DNA of 64,000 bases from Pseudomonadota bacterium. Lineage in GTDB: Bacteria; Pseudomonadota; Gammaproteobacteria; Steroidobacterales; JBCBZW01. Shown piece after piece: positions 18,944-27,945 of the stretch. The notes beneath the pieces are model-generated. The model saw only the letters and a list, made by a program, of their open reading frames with translations. It did not search any database and was not told the DNA's origin. The position numbers and the translations under genes are program-made. Positions within the stretch are counted from its first letter, which is position 1. Every line of letters starts with the position of its first letter. The stretch covers positions 219,791 to 283,790 of the forward strand of contig JBCCWS010000003.1 in the NCBI GenBank assembly GCA_039193195.1, given 5' to 3'.

Positions 18944-19738
18944 TCAGGGCTCCGCCTCCCCACTGACGGCAGCCGTCGCAACCTCACTGCGCCTATCGAA
19001 GGTCTCTACCACTGCTGCCAGCGGCCGCCCGTCGCGGCGATCCACCAACAGCGCTATGTCACGCCCTCGCGCCTTGCAGGCGAGGTAGGCCACATGCGAT
19101 GCGCTACCGAGCCGCCGCGTCACCCGTTCCACCTGGCGCGCCGGGCCCGGGCCGATCTCCACCAGCGCCTGCACCGGACGCATCTCACTAGCGATCAGAT
19201 CCATTCGATCTTCGTAGGGTTGCCAAAAGGCAGGATCGAGGTGGAGCGAGCGTCGCTCACCCATGAGAATGGCGGCGACGATGGCCGTGCGCTCCCGCGG
19301 ATCCTCAGGCAGCGGTGCCACCAGCAGGCGGGGCCCACGCCAGGGCTTGCGCGCCAGGGCGGGATCAGGCAACGCGCTGACATCGACGTCGCGATACGCC
19401 AACACCTCGAAGTGATCACCTGAGTACACCATGAAGTACGGCCGCTCCTGGTGGAGGGTGAAACTACCGTAGGACAGGGCGGCGACCTGGACCAAGGCGA
19501 CCACCGTCATGTCTAGCGTGAGGCTGCGCTTGGCGGGGTCGAAGACGATCAGCGTGAGCATGGGCCCGAGCACCAGGTCGACCAGGACCAGCATCTTGAC
19601 CACCTGCCAAACCTCCATCGCTTGGAAGTACGGCGCGGGATACCAAGCGACTAGCGCCAGCGTGAGCACGGCCCCTACGATGAGGCTGCTCAGGGACAGG
19701 TGCACGATAAACGCGCGGAGCTTTGCTTTCCAGAGCAT
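18944..19738 (-). CDS. tfpZ: TfpX/TfpZ-family type IV pilin accessory protein
   Basis: The N-terminal ~110 residues hold four hydrophobic helices with LWKAKLRAFIVHLSLS, WYPAPYF, VLVDLVLGPMLTLIVFDP and AALSYGSFTL, which match the inner-membrane TfpX/TfpZ (FimB-like) family that modulates pilin surface display. A soluble ~150-residue domain follows. ATG 19738 fits the family start; a GTG at 19789 would add 17 residues. No pilin gene is adjacent, which is unusual, because these proteins often sit beside the pilin they serve. Convergent with dsbB (18 bp gap). Confidence 0.75.
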   Translation of the reverse strand: MLWKAKLRAFIVHLSLSSLIVGAVLTLALVAWYPAPYFQAMEVWQVVKMLVLVDLVLGPMLTLIVFDPAKRSLTLDMTVVALVQVAALSYGSFTLHQERPYFMVYSGDHFEVLAYRDVDVSALPDPALARKPWRGPRLLVAPLPEDPRERTAIVAAILMGERRSLHLDPAFWQPYEDRMDLIASEMRPVQALVEIGPGPARQVERVTRRLGSASHVAYLACKARGRDIALLVDRRDGRPLAAVVETFDRRSEVATAAVSGEAEP

Positions 19739-19839
19739 GAGAAACCCCCAGCGGACAGTATCGTAGATCGGGAAAATGGCGTCCTTCACAGGTGCCGCGA
19801 CCGGCGCGGCTTACACTCCTGAGTGCTTGGGCCGGCGCT

Positions 19840-21444
19840 CTAGGCCACTAAGCTATCGGCGTTGCTCACCGAGTAGCCTAAGCGCTCGGCGTGGTGCCTC
19901 AGGGCAGGTAACCACGGCGCGAGCGACGTTGCGTAGCGGCGCCAGCGCCCAACGGCACTCGTGTAAATCGGCTTTACCGCCTGGTCGAAGCTAGCCGTCT
20001 GGATACCGCGCTCGGCGGCGTGGCGATGATAGTCAAGCACGGACGGATCCCAAGGCAGACCGAGGAACGCCATCACCTTGCGCGCCTCTCTTTCCGGATC
20101 GCTGACCAGATCTTCATAGCGCACCGCTTGGCGGCGCTGGAACGGCAGCATGCGCGCGAAGCGCTCATCGCAGTCCATCACGGTGTTGTACAGAGCTACC
20201 GTGCTGTCCATGGAGAGGAAGCAGCACATGGCCTCGTTCAGCCCAAAGTGCTGTGCGAAGGCGCTGAGACACACGTCAGCTGGGTGGCGGCGTGAGTCGA
20301 GCACAGGAGCGTTGGGCATCAGACGGGCGAGCAGCGGCAGGTGGAGGGTCCACAAGGGATTCTTGTCCACGTAGAGGTGTCCGTCGCGAGGAGGACCGCT
20401 GTAGGTGGCGAGGGTCGAGAGGTAGATAGGCCGCAGCTTCACGGCCAGATCATCGTCCAACTGATCCAGACACGCCGGGTATCCGCCGGGCAACTGGTCC
20501 AAGATCGCGATGATGTTGGACAGCGTATCGGCCTCGGACACAACCGTGACGTTCGGATGGCTGTCCAGCACCTGGTCCAACAAGGTGGTGCCGGACCTGG
20601 GGAACCCAACCTGCCAGACCACCTGCGGCTCCCCGGGTGCCTCTTCACGTGCCCAGTGCGAGTAGTCCTCGCCCGCGAGCCCCGTCAGCAGTCGCTTGGC
20701 CTTCGCCAGATAACCATCCACCTTGCGCTGCACGCCTACGCTCGTGCGCAGGTGGTAGCTGTTGGCCGACGCGTGGGCCTCGAAGGCTGCCGCGCAGTGG
20801 CCCGCCTCGTCCAGCAATCGGCCGAACAGATGTGCCCACCTAGGAAAGAAGATCTCTTGCTCGGAAGGTCGCGGTGCCTCTTCCATGACCCGAAGCGCTT
20901 GCGCTAGCGCTCCACGCCGCTCGAGGAGCAGCGCCTGAAGAAAGTGACGGATGGGATGGCTCGGGTGATGAGTGATTAATTTTGATAGCCAATTATCCAT
21001 ATCCTCGTGGCGCTGACGCTTCTCATCGGCATAAAACAAGCAGATGAGCGCATCGGCATGGGTGGGATCGGCTTCGACGGCGCGGCAAAAGGCCGCCCGG
21101 GCCTGCTCGCGGCGACCGAGCACCTGCAGACAGGTGCCAAGGCCATACCAGGCTTGCGCATCATGCGGACTCGCATCACACGCACGCTGCCACCACTGGT
21201 GCGCATCGACCAAGCGGTTCAGCGCTGTGTTGCATTGAGCGATCTTCTTCAGGGTGATCGCACTGTCAGGGCGCTTCGCGCAAAGCTGCTCGAGAATCCG
21301 CAAGGCGCGCTCGTACTGGCCAGCCTCCATCTGCCGCAAGGCGGCGGCCATCGAGACGCCGCGCGCCTGCACGCTGGCGTCGGCGCCCGCGTGGCGGGCG
21401 GCGCGGGGTGACATGCTGGATTTTCGTCGATCGCCCTTGCCCAT
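19840..21444 (-). CDS. TPR-sulfotransferase fusion
   Basis: About 534 residues. The N-terminal half contains TPR-type helical repeats (MEAGQYERALRILEQL, WYGLGTCLQVLGRREQARAAF, DADALICLFYADEK-like units). The C-terminal half is a PAPS-dependent sulfotransferase: the 5'-phosphosulfate loop VGFPRSGTTLLDQVLDSHP and the 3'-phosphate region LDSRRHPADVCLSAF are clear. Similar TPR-sulfotransferases are common in marine Proteobacteria and resemble tyrosylprotein sulfotransferases, but their acceptors are unknown. No signal peptide. GTG 21453 lies 9 nt upstream of the chosen ATG. Confidence 0.88.
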   Translation of the reverse strand: MGKGDRRKSSMSPRAARHAGADASVQARGVSMAAALRQMEAGQYERALRILEQLCAKRPDSAITLKKIAQCNTALNRLVDAHQWWQRACDASPHDAQAWYGLGTCLQVLGRREQARAAFCRAVEADPTHADALICLFYADEKRQRHEDMDNWLSKLITHHPSHPIRHFLQALLLERRGALAQALRVMEEAPRPSEQEIFFPRWAHLFGRLLDEAGHCAAAFEAHASANSYHLRTSVGVQRKVDGYLAKAKRLLTGLAGEDYSHWAREEAPGEPQVVWQVGFPRSGTTLLDQVLDSHPNVTVVSEADTLSNIIAILDQLPGGYPACLDQLDDDLAVKLRPIYLSTLATYSGPPRDGHLYVDKNPLWTLHLPLLARLMPNAPVLDSRRHPADVCLSAFAQHFGLNEAMCCFLSMDSTVALYNTVMDCDERFARMLPFQRRQAVRYEDLVSDPEREARKVMAFLGLPWDPSVLDYHRHAAERGIQTASFDQAVKPIYTSAVGRWRRYATSLAPWLPALRHHAERLGYSVSNADSLVA

Positions 21445-21777
21445 CGTGGCCACTTATGTCGAACGGCCGTAGAGAATAGTGGGTGGCGGCGAGTGCGGTC
21501 GCGGGCCTGGTTCTCCTTTCCCGGTAGGCATTGGTATGCCGCGAGGAAACGCCTCACCCCGACCGCAGCGCGTAATCGATGGGATCGCTCGCCCTAGTGG
21601 ACCACTGGAAAGGGATCCTATTGGCCCTTCAGCGACCGCTCTTCGACCTCCTAAGGTCGGGCACGAGCGCAATCGCGAGTTGCAACCAACTCGCTCGTTT
21701 GTCGGGGCTCGCCCAGCCATGCCCCGATCTGAGTGCGGGCCGCGACGAGCCAGTACTCCCAGGATCGAGGTGATCTC
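21445..21777. other. Intergenic region with small hairpins
   Basis: A divergent promoter region with no gene that I can support. Perfect short inverted repeats occur: AGTGG-A-CCACT (21596-21606), CGACCT/AGGTCG (21644-21659) and GCGAGTTG/CAACTCGC (21675-21694). The last is followed by TCGTTTGT on the plus strand and could attenuate transcription into the next gene. Functions are not established. Confidence 0.35.
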
Positions 21778-22452
21778 ATGACCCTACGCCACCTATGGAT
21801 TCTCCAAGCCCTTTGCGCCGTGCTGCTGCCAAGCACAGCGCTCGCCAGCCCCATCCCCCTGCTTAGCCCCGCTTGCGAGGCTGCCTTGGCCCTGAGCGCC
21901 GCACCCGAGCACCTGCGAGCGCAGGCGGGAGTTTGGGTGCTCACAGATAAGGGATTTCACGAGGCCCGAAAGACTCGAAACCACTTCACCTGTGTGGTGA
22001 ACCGCGACGATCCACGCGTCCTGAAGCCCACCTGCTACGACGCGGAGGGCACCCGCACCATCCTGCCGAAGGTGCGCTGGATCGGCGAGGCACTCCTGGC
22101 CGGTCGATCAATGCAGGACATTCGGGAAGAAGTGCGCGCGGGCTTCGCCAGTGGGCGCTTCGAGCGCGTCGAACGCCCGGGCGTGGCCTATATGCTGAGT
22201 CGCTACAACCGTCCGGTGAATCGGCAAACGGGCTCGCTCGGGTTCTTCCCGCCCCACGTGATGTTCTACGCCCCGGACCTTACCAACGCGGACATCGGCC
22301 ACGACATGCGCTTTCACAACCCGGCGCAACCGCTGCCGATGATCGCCTACGGCGGTCCCCACGGTTACATGCTCATGATCAGCAGCGACGGTCAGCCCCG
22401 CGCGCGCAGCGACCTCGACGCCTCCTGCCCGGACTGGGTGTTCGACGAATGA
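21778..22452 (+). CDS. Exported protein of unknown function
   Basis: The ATG at 21778 follows GAGGTGATCTC and encodes a signal peptide ending at LPSTALASP. The mature ~200 residues contain a CVVNRDDPRVLKPTCYD stretch, FFPPHVMFYAPDLTNADIG and IAYGGPHGYMLMI. Three Cys (TCVV, TCYD, SCPD) could form disulfides, which fits export. I do not recognise the family. A monocistronic gene, it is separated from the DUF885 gene by 88 bp. Confidence 0.7.
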   Translation: MTLRHLWILQALCAVLLPSTALASPIPLLSPACEAALALSAAPEHLRAQAGVWVLTDKGFHEARKTRNHFTCVVNRDDPRVLKPTCYDAEGTRTILPKVRWIGEALLAGRSMQDIREEVRAGFASGRFERVERPGVAYMLSRYNRPVNRQTGSLGFFPPHVMFYAPDLTNADIGHDMRFHNPAQPLPMIAYGGPHGYMLMISSDGQPRARSDLDASCPDWVFDE

Positions 22453-22540
22453 GCGGCTGACCACCTATCGCCTTGCCAGGGGGAGCAGTGGCTGGTAGAG
22501 CTGCCAGCACCACCTCACTGCCGTCGCTGGAGATCACCCC

Positions 22541-24349
22541 TTGTCTCAACCGCTAGCCCGCTGGTCCCCAATCGCGCTGTTTTCGCTGCTGAGCGCTGCC
22601 CTGTGCGACGCCTCCCTAGCGCAGGACGCGCGAGGCCAATCGCCCGAACCTAGGCCGAGCCCCGTAGAGGTCATCGTCGAGCGCTACCTCGAGAGCTGGT
22701 TCGAGACCTTCCCGATCCGCTCTACGAGCGCCGGTCGCCACGACCGCGACGGCGAACTGGACCGCCTCGACCGCGAGAGCCGCGCGGCGTGGGTCGCCGT
22801 CAATCGCCGCACGGGAGCGGCGCTGGACGCTCTGCTCGCTGACCCGGAGCGACTCTCCTTCGACGACCGCGAGGACGCGAAGCTGCTGCGCCGGCGCATC
22901 GAGCGGGTGCTATTCGATTGGGTGGATCAGCGCGAACCCGAGCGCAACCCGCTGTTCTGGTCGGGCCGAATGGCCAACGCGGTGGTGTTCCTGACCGTAC
23001 GCGAGGATCGTCCCGCCAACGAACGGCTCGCGGCAGCAAGCGCGCGGGCGCGCCAGATGCCGCGCCTGGTTGCCGCTGCGCGCTCGGCACTCGGCACCCG
23101 CCCCGAGGAGATCCCGCCAGAGTGGCTAGCGGCGGCAACCGCTCAGACCCGACGAGCCGCTGATTTCTACGCCGATGGACTCGCCCGCGTCGCTGCCGCC
23201 CAGGCCCCTGCACTGGAGGACGAGGCACGCCGCGCCGGCATCACGGCCACGGGCGCCCTTACCTACTTCGCCAACTACTTGGACTCCCTGAGCGACGTCG
23301 CGAACGGCAGCGTGCGCCTCGGCACGCAGGCCTACGCCCACAAGCTCGCCCTGTTTTCCGACCGCAGCACCCCGCCCGCACAGGTGCTGGCACGAGCCGA
23401 AGCGGCCTTGGTGGCCAAGCGCGAGGAGACGGCCGCCTACGGCCGCAGCGTGTGGCCGCAGCTGATGGAAGGCGTGCCACCGGCCGATGACATCGAGGTG
23501 GTACGCGCCTTGTTCCGCCGCGTGGGTGATGATCATGCCAGTACTGTCGAGGAGTTCGTCGACGACTTCATTGGACTTCTGGAAGAGAGTGAGCAATGGG
23601 TGCGCGAGCGCGAGCTAATCACCCTCCCTGACCCTCTGACCGTGGCGACGCGCCGCTCGCCTGACTACTTCGCCGGTCAGGGCGTGGGCGGCGTGTACGC
23701 GGCAGGACCCTACGCACCGGACGCGGATACTCTGTTCTACCTACCCACGCCGCCGCCACAGCTCAGCGATGCCCAGCGCGAGGCCTTCTTCCGCGACTTC
23801 AACGATCACTTCAACCGCATGATTACGCCCCACGAGATGATTCCCGGTCACTACCTCCAGCTGAAGATTGCCGCCCAACAGGAGCGTAAGGTAAGAGCAC
23901 TATTTGGCGATGGCGTGTACGTGGAGGGGTGGGGCACCTTCAGCGAACGCCTGATGCTCGATGAAGGCTGGGGCGACCCCCTGGACCGCCTGGCCCATCT
24001 GAAGAAGCAGATTGAGAACATCGCGCGCACGATCATCGATATCCGAGTCCACACCAGCGACGTCACCCGCGACGAGGCGGTTAAGTTCGTGCAGGAGCAA
24101 GCGCTGCAGGAGGCGCACTTTGCCGGCAACATGTGGAACCGCGCGATCACCACGAGCCCGCAGCTCACCAGCTATTGGCTAGGCTACGAGCAGCATCAGG
24201 CACTGTTCCGCGAGGTACGCGAGGCCTTCGGCGAACGCTTCGTACTGCGCGAGTACCTCGATGCGGTGGTAGCCCACGGCGGCCTGCCCGTCAGCGCTTA
24301 CCGCGAGCTGTTGCTCGGCCCACTCGTGCCGCCGAGCGGTACTCAGTAG
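22541..24349 (+). CDS. Exported DUF885-family zinc-peptidase-like protein
   Basis: The chosen TTG at 22541 has GGAG 8 nt upstream and starts a signal peptide (LFSLLSAALCDASLAQ). The ~600-residue product has the DUF885 hallmarks: N-terminal FETFPIRSTSAGRHD, the metal-binding-like MITPHEMIPGHYLQ and the downstream GVYVEGWGTFSERLML. The HExxxGH arrangement plus a later Glu resembles gluzincin peptidases, and family members are thought to be carboxypeptidase-like. Its last 7 bp overlap the convergent gene at 24343. Confidence 0.87.
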   Translation: MSQPLARWSPIALFSLLSAALCDASLAQDARGQSPEPRPSPVEVIVERYLESWFETFPIRSTSAGRHDRDGELDRLDRESRAAWVAVNRRTGAALDALLADPERLSFDDREDAKLLRRRIERVLFDWVDQREPERNPLFWSGRMANAVVFLTVREDRPANERLAAASARARQMPRLVAAARSALGTRPEEIPPEWLAAATAQTRRAADFYADGLARVAAAQAPALEDEARRAGITATGALTYFANYLDSLSDVANGSVRLGTQAYAHKLALFSDRSTPPAQVLARAEAALVAKREETAAYGRSVWPQLMEGVPPADDIEVVRALFRRVGDDHASTVEEFVDDFIGLLEESEQWVRERELITLPDPLTVATRRSPDYFAGQGVGGVYAAGPYAPDADTLFYLPTPPPQLSDAQREAFFRDFNDHFNRMITPHEMIPGHYLQLKIAAQQERKVRALFGDGVYVEGWGTFSERLMLDEGWGDPLDRLAHLKKQIENIARTIIDIRVHTSDVTRDEAVKFVQEQALQEAHFAGNMWNRAITTSPQLTSYWLGYEQHQALFREVREAFGERFVLREYLDAVVAHGGLPVSAYRELLLGPLVPPSGTQ

Positions 24350-24810
24350 AACTGTAGATCCGATGCGTAGCGGAGCTCGTAGCCGAGCTCGATAAGCTCC
24401 TGCTCCAGCTGATCAAGGGCCGCTGGCGGGATGAACAGGTAGGTACCGTTTGCCGGTGTCGACTCTAGAATGGCCACGCGCTCGACGACGTCGAGCACCA
24501 GCATGTCGAGGTAGTTCGACATCTCCTGCTGTAGCCACATGGGGTAATCCCCCTCCACGTAACCTGGCAGCAGCTCAGGGTTGAATGGAGCATTCGGAGC
24601 CGGCAGTCCCTTCATGCTGGCGCCGTGTTGCACCATGTAGCCCATGATGGCGACGTATTCTCCCGGCGGCAGTGCGACCCGAAACTCGGCCCAAGTTCGC
24701 GAGCTGTTGATCGCGTCGTGGATGCGCGCCACGTAGCGCGCCAGACGCGGAGGCGCTAAGACGATGCCGCCGTTGGCGGGGGATTCGCGATAGAGCAATA
24801 GTTGGGTCAT
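24343..24810 (-). CDS. Small unknown protein
   Basis: The 155-residue product starts MTQLLLYRESPANGG at 24810; an upstream in-frame start at 24876 looks less protein-like. It contains VALPPGEYVAIMGYMVQ and a C-terminal TYLFIPPAALDQLEQELIELGY. No signal peptide or membrane helix is seen. It overlaps the end of the DUF885 gene by 7 bp on the opposite strand, and no clear ribosome site precedes the ATG. The family is not recognised; codon pattern and composition look real. Confidence 0.6.
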   Translation of the reverse strand: MTQLLLYRESPANGGIVLAPPRLARYVARIHDAINSSRTWAEFRVALPPGEYVAIMGYMVQHGASMKGLPAPNAPFNPELLPGYVEGDYPMWLQQEMSNYLDMLVLDVVERVAILESTPANGTYLFIPPAALDQLEQELIELGYELRYASDLQFY

Positions 24811-24976
24811 CGACTGAGACTGAGCGTTGGAGCTATCGCTTGATGGTGCATCGAATAGGCGCGACGGGCAACGCACGCGGTGTATTCCCCGGCGACCTGC
24901 ACACCGGTGGTTGGATCAGCCCGCGCGAATTGGTCAGAATGCCGGCCCCAGGTTACTCGATGGAGCGCGACCCGCG

Positions 24977-25294
24977 ATGCCCCCAACGCAGCCAACGCCC
25001 GACTTGCATGCGGTGCGCAAAGATCCGCGCTTCCGTGAATTGGTACAAAAGCGACGGGCCCTCAGCGCGCGCTTGACACTGATCATGTTCGCGATCTACT
25101 TCGGCTTCGTGCTGGTGGTGGCGTTCGCCCCCAGCGTCTTCGCCATCCGTCTCGGCAGCGGGGTCATGACCCTAGGTATTCCCGTGGGCCTCGCGGTCAT
25201 ATCGGCAGCCTTCGTTCTAACTGGCGTGTACGTGGCACGGGCCAACGCCGAGTTCGATCAACTCACGCGCGCCATACACAAGGTGCGCCCGTGA
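24977..25294 (+). CDS. DUF485 membrane protein, ActP partner
   Basis: A 105-residue protein with [19 protein letters not shown] followed by two membrane helices, the exact plan of DUF485 (YjcH-like) proteins, which are encoded immediately before acetate permeases. ATG 24977 gives the family's normal length. Its stop overlaps the GTG of the next gene by 4 bp (GTGA), so the two are translationally coupled. Probably assists or modulates the solute/sodium symporter; the mechanism is not established. Confidence 0.85.
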   Translation: MPPTQPTPDLHAVRKDPRFRELVQKRRALSARLTLIMFAIYFGFVLVVAFAPSVFAIRLGSGVMTLGIPVGLAVISAAFVLTGVYVARANAEFDQLTRAIHKVRP

Positions 25295-26973
25295 TACCTA
25301 ACCTGCAAAGGCCGCTTACGCGGTTCGGCCTTCTGCTTGCACTGATCGCCTTGGGCACGAGCCCGATCGCGGCCTACGCTGCGGAGCTTGCGGTGGATGG
25401 CGAGCGCCAGCCGGTTAACGTGGCCGCCATTGCGATGTTTCTCGCCTTCGTGCTCTTTACCCTTGGCATCACATACTGGGCCGCTCGCCAAACCAAATCG
25501 GCGGCGGCCTTCTACTCGGCCGGCGGCGGCATCACAGGGTTCCAGAACGGGCTCGCGATCGCTGGGGATTACATGTCCGCCGCCTCGTTCCTCGGTATCT
25601 CCGGCTTGGTGTACGCCTCCGGCTTCGACGGGCTGATCTACTCCATCGGCTTTCTCGTCGGCTGGCCGGTGATCCTGTTTCTCATCGCCGAGCCCTTGCG
25701 CAACCTCGGCAAGTACACCTTCGCCGACGTCGCCTCCTTTCGCCTGCGCCAGGCGGAGATCCGCGTGTTCGCGGCCGCAGGCTCGCTAGCCACCGTCGCC
25801 CTCTACCTGATCGCGCAGATGGTGGGTGCGGGCAAGCTCATCGAACTGCTCTTCGGCTTGCCGTACGCATACGCGGTAGTCGTGGTCGGGGTGTTGATGG
25901 TGATCTACGTGACCTTTGGCGGCATGATCGCTACCACCTGGGTGCAGGTTGTGAAGGCGTGCTTGCTGCTCTCAGGGGCCACGTTCATGGCCGTGGCCGT
26001 GCTCTGGCAGTTTGGCTTCTCACCGGAAGCGCTGTTCGCGGAGGCGGTCAACATTCATGAGAAAGGCCAGGCCATCATGGAGCCGGGCGGCCTGGTCTCA
26101 GATCCCATCTCGGCGATCTCCCTTGGCATCGCCCTCATGTTCGGCACCGCGGGCCTTCCGCACATTCTGATGCGCTTCTTCACCGTAGGCGATGCCAAGC
26201 AGGCGCGGCGCTCAGTGTTCTACGCCACGGGCTTCATCGGGTATTTCTACATCCTCACCTTCGTCATTGGATTCGGTGCCATCGTGCTGGTGATGGGCAA
26301 CCCACAGTACTTCGACGCGAACGGCCTGATCGGCGGCACCAACATGGCCGCCATCCACCTGAGCGATGCGGTGGGCGGCTCCCTGTTCCTGGGCTTCATC
26401 TCCGCCGTGGCCTTCGCCACCATCCTCGCCGTGGTCTCAGGCCTAACCCTCGCTGGCGCCTCCGCGATTAGCCACGATCTCTATGCCTCCGTGATCAAGC
26501 GCGGCCAGGCGGATGAAAGAGAAGAAGTGCGCGTGTCACGCATCGCCACGGTGGTCCTCGGCTTCGTGGCCATCGGCCTGGGCATACTCTTTGAGCAGCA
26601 GAACATCGCCTTCATGGTCGGACTCGCCTTCGCCATCGCAGCCTCCGCGAACTTCCCGATCCTCTTTCTCTCAATGTTCTGGTCAAGGCTCACCACCCGC
26701 GGCGCCCTCATCGGCGGGGTCACCGGCTTGGCGACCGCCCTCGCCCTAGTGATCCTCGGGCCAACGGTGTGGGTGTCCGTGCTCGGCTTCGATGAGCCTG
26801 TCTTCCCCTATCGCTACCCGGGGCTGTTCTCCGTGTCGGCAGCCTTCCTGGTCACCTGGCTGGGGTCGATTACGGACCACTCCGAACGGGCGGCAACGGA
26901 TCGGGCCGGATTCGAGGATCAGTTCGTGCGGGCACAGACCGGCATCGGCGCCTCGGGGGCATCGGAGCACTGA
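25291..26973 (+). CDS. actP: Sodium:solute symporter, acetate permease ActP
   Basis: A 560-residue protein with about 13 hydrophobic helices and an N-terminal signal-like segment ending at YAAEL, as in ActP. Family marks include [32 protein letters not shown] (quoted here in two parts: [13 protein letters not shown] and [17 protein letters not shown]) and [16 protein letters not shown]. The coupled DUF485 gene strengthens the acetate permease assignment over other SSS members. It imports acetate or other short carboxylates with sodium. GTG start by overlap with the upstream stop. Confidence 0.9.
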   Translation: MIPNLQRPLTRFGLLLALIALGTSPIAAYAAELAVDGERQPVNVAAIAMFLAFVLFTLGITYWAARQTKSAAAFYSAGGGITGFQNGLAIAGDYMSAASFLGISGLVYASGFDGLIYSIGFLVGWPVILFLIAEPLRNLGKYTFADVASFRLRQAEIRVFAAAGSLATVALYLIAQMVGAGKLIELLFGLPYAYAVVVVGVLMVIYVTFGGMIATTWVQVVKACLLLSGATFMAVAVLWQFGFSPEALFAEAVNIHEKGQAIMEPGGLVSDPISAISLGIALMFGTAGLPHILMRFFTVGDAKQARRSVFYATGFIGYFYILTFVIGFGAIVLVMGNPQYFDANGLIGGTNMAAIHLSDAVGGSLFLGFISAVAFATILAVVSGLTLAGASAISHDLYASVIKRGQADEREEVRVSRIATVVLGFVAIGLGILFEQQNIAFMVGLAFAIAASANFPILFLSMFWSRLTTRGALIGGVTGLATALALVILGPTVWVSVLGFDEPVFPYRYPGLFSVSAAFLVTWLGSITDHSERAATDRAGFEDQFVRAQTGIGASGASEH

Positions 26974-27078
26974 GATATCCGCGGAGCCTGAGCAACCATT
27001 CCCCCACGGCCCGCATCGCCGTGCATGGCGCCTGGCAGGTCGCTACGATGCTGACGAATTCTGGCTGCAACGGGACCC

Positions 27079-27798
27079 ATGAGCGACATCGGAACGACGA
27101 ACAGGAACATCTCTGAGCGCCACGCTGCCCCGACGGGGCTTGGCGCGGAAGCGGCCCGCTACAGCGTAGCCGAGGAGGTGGCCAACAGCCTTACCCACGG
27201 CCTGGGGCTGCTGCTTGGGATCGCGGCACTGGTGTTACTCGTGGTGTTCGCCGCGCGCTTCGCCACGGCCACCGCCGTGGTCGCCGCAAGCATCTACGGC
27301 GCCACCATCATCGTCTTGTACGGCACCTCCACCCTCTACCACGCCTTACCCAAGGGGTCGGCAAAGCGTGTATTCGAGGTGCTCGACCATTCGGCCATCT
27401 TCCTGCTCATCGCGGGCACCTACACGCCCTATGCTTTGGTGAAGGTGCCGGGCGCCTGGGGCTGGTCGATCTTCGGGATAATCTGGGGCCTCGCGGTGCT
27501 CGGCATCACCCTAGAAGCGGTACTGCGCAGCCGTGGACGTACGGTGCAGCTCGGCCTGTACCTGGTGATGGGCTGGTTAGTCCTCATCGTGATCAAGCCG
27601 TTGATCGCTGCCATGCCCACCGCCGGCATGGTGCTACTCGCGGCGGGCGGAGTGTTCTACACGCTAGGCGTCGTGTTCTACCTGTGGCACTCCCTGCGCT
27701 TTCATCACGCCATCTGGCACGTGCTGGTGCTGGCAGGCAGCCTTTGCCACGTCTTCTCCGTGCTGCTCTACGTGGTGGGGCCCTACGCAGCACCTTAG
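27079..27798 (+). CDS. Hemolysin III / PAQR-family membrane protein
   Basis: 239 residues and seven membrane helices. The family's conserved polar residues are visible: EEVANSLTHGLG at the start, GTSTLYHALP, VLDHSAIFLLIAGTYTPYAL, and the C-terminal LRFHHAIWHVLVLAGSLCH. These Asp/His/Ser residues form the zinc site of the PAQR/alkaline-ceramidase superfamily. Despite the name, haemolytic activity is doubtful; a lipid amidase-like role in the membrane is more likely. ATG 27079 is 105 bp after actP. Confidence 0.88.
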   Translation: MSDIGTTNRNISERHAAPTGLGAEAARYSVAEEVANSLTHGLGLLLGIAALVLLVVFAARFATATAVVAASIYGATIIVLYGTSTLYHALPKGSAKRVFEVLDHSAIFLLIAGTYTPYALVKVPGAWGWSIFGIIWGLAVLGITLEAVLRSRGRTVQLGLYLVMGWLVLIVIKPLIAAMPTAGMVLLAAGGVFYTLGVVFYLWHSLRFHHAIWHVLVLAGSLCHVFSVLLYVVGPYAAP

Positions 27799-27877
27799 GA
27801 GCGTCGCTGCCAGCCGAGCCCTCACGCGCGGCTGAGCGCCTGCCCGGACCTACTGAGCCTGGCGATGCGCTGCGCCT

Positions 27878-27945
27878 AAGGTTAGCTGGCGCGATTCAGC
27901 GCGGCGTCGGCCGACGCCCTCCGCGAACCTTCAGGTGCGCCAGCT
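27878..27945. terminator. Nested inverted repeats between convergent genes
   Basis: AGCTGGCGC (27884-27892) faces GCGCCAGCT (27937-27945). The perfect palindrome GGCGTCGGCCGACGCC (27903-27918) lies inside it. AAGGTT/AACCTT at 27878 and 27926 adds pairing. It sits between convergent genes, as a bidirectional terminator would, but there is no T tract, so it may act as a mRNA 3' end stabiliser or a Rho barrier. Confidence 0.4.

Noticed and set aside
19739..19789. The longer GTG start for the TfpX/TfpZ-like gene.
   Set aside because: The extra 17 residues have no ribosome site and the family begins near the LWKAKLRAF segment.
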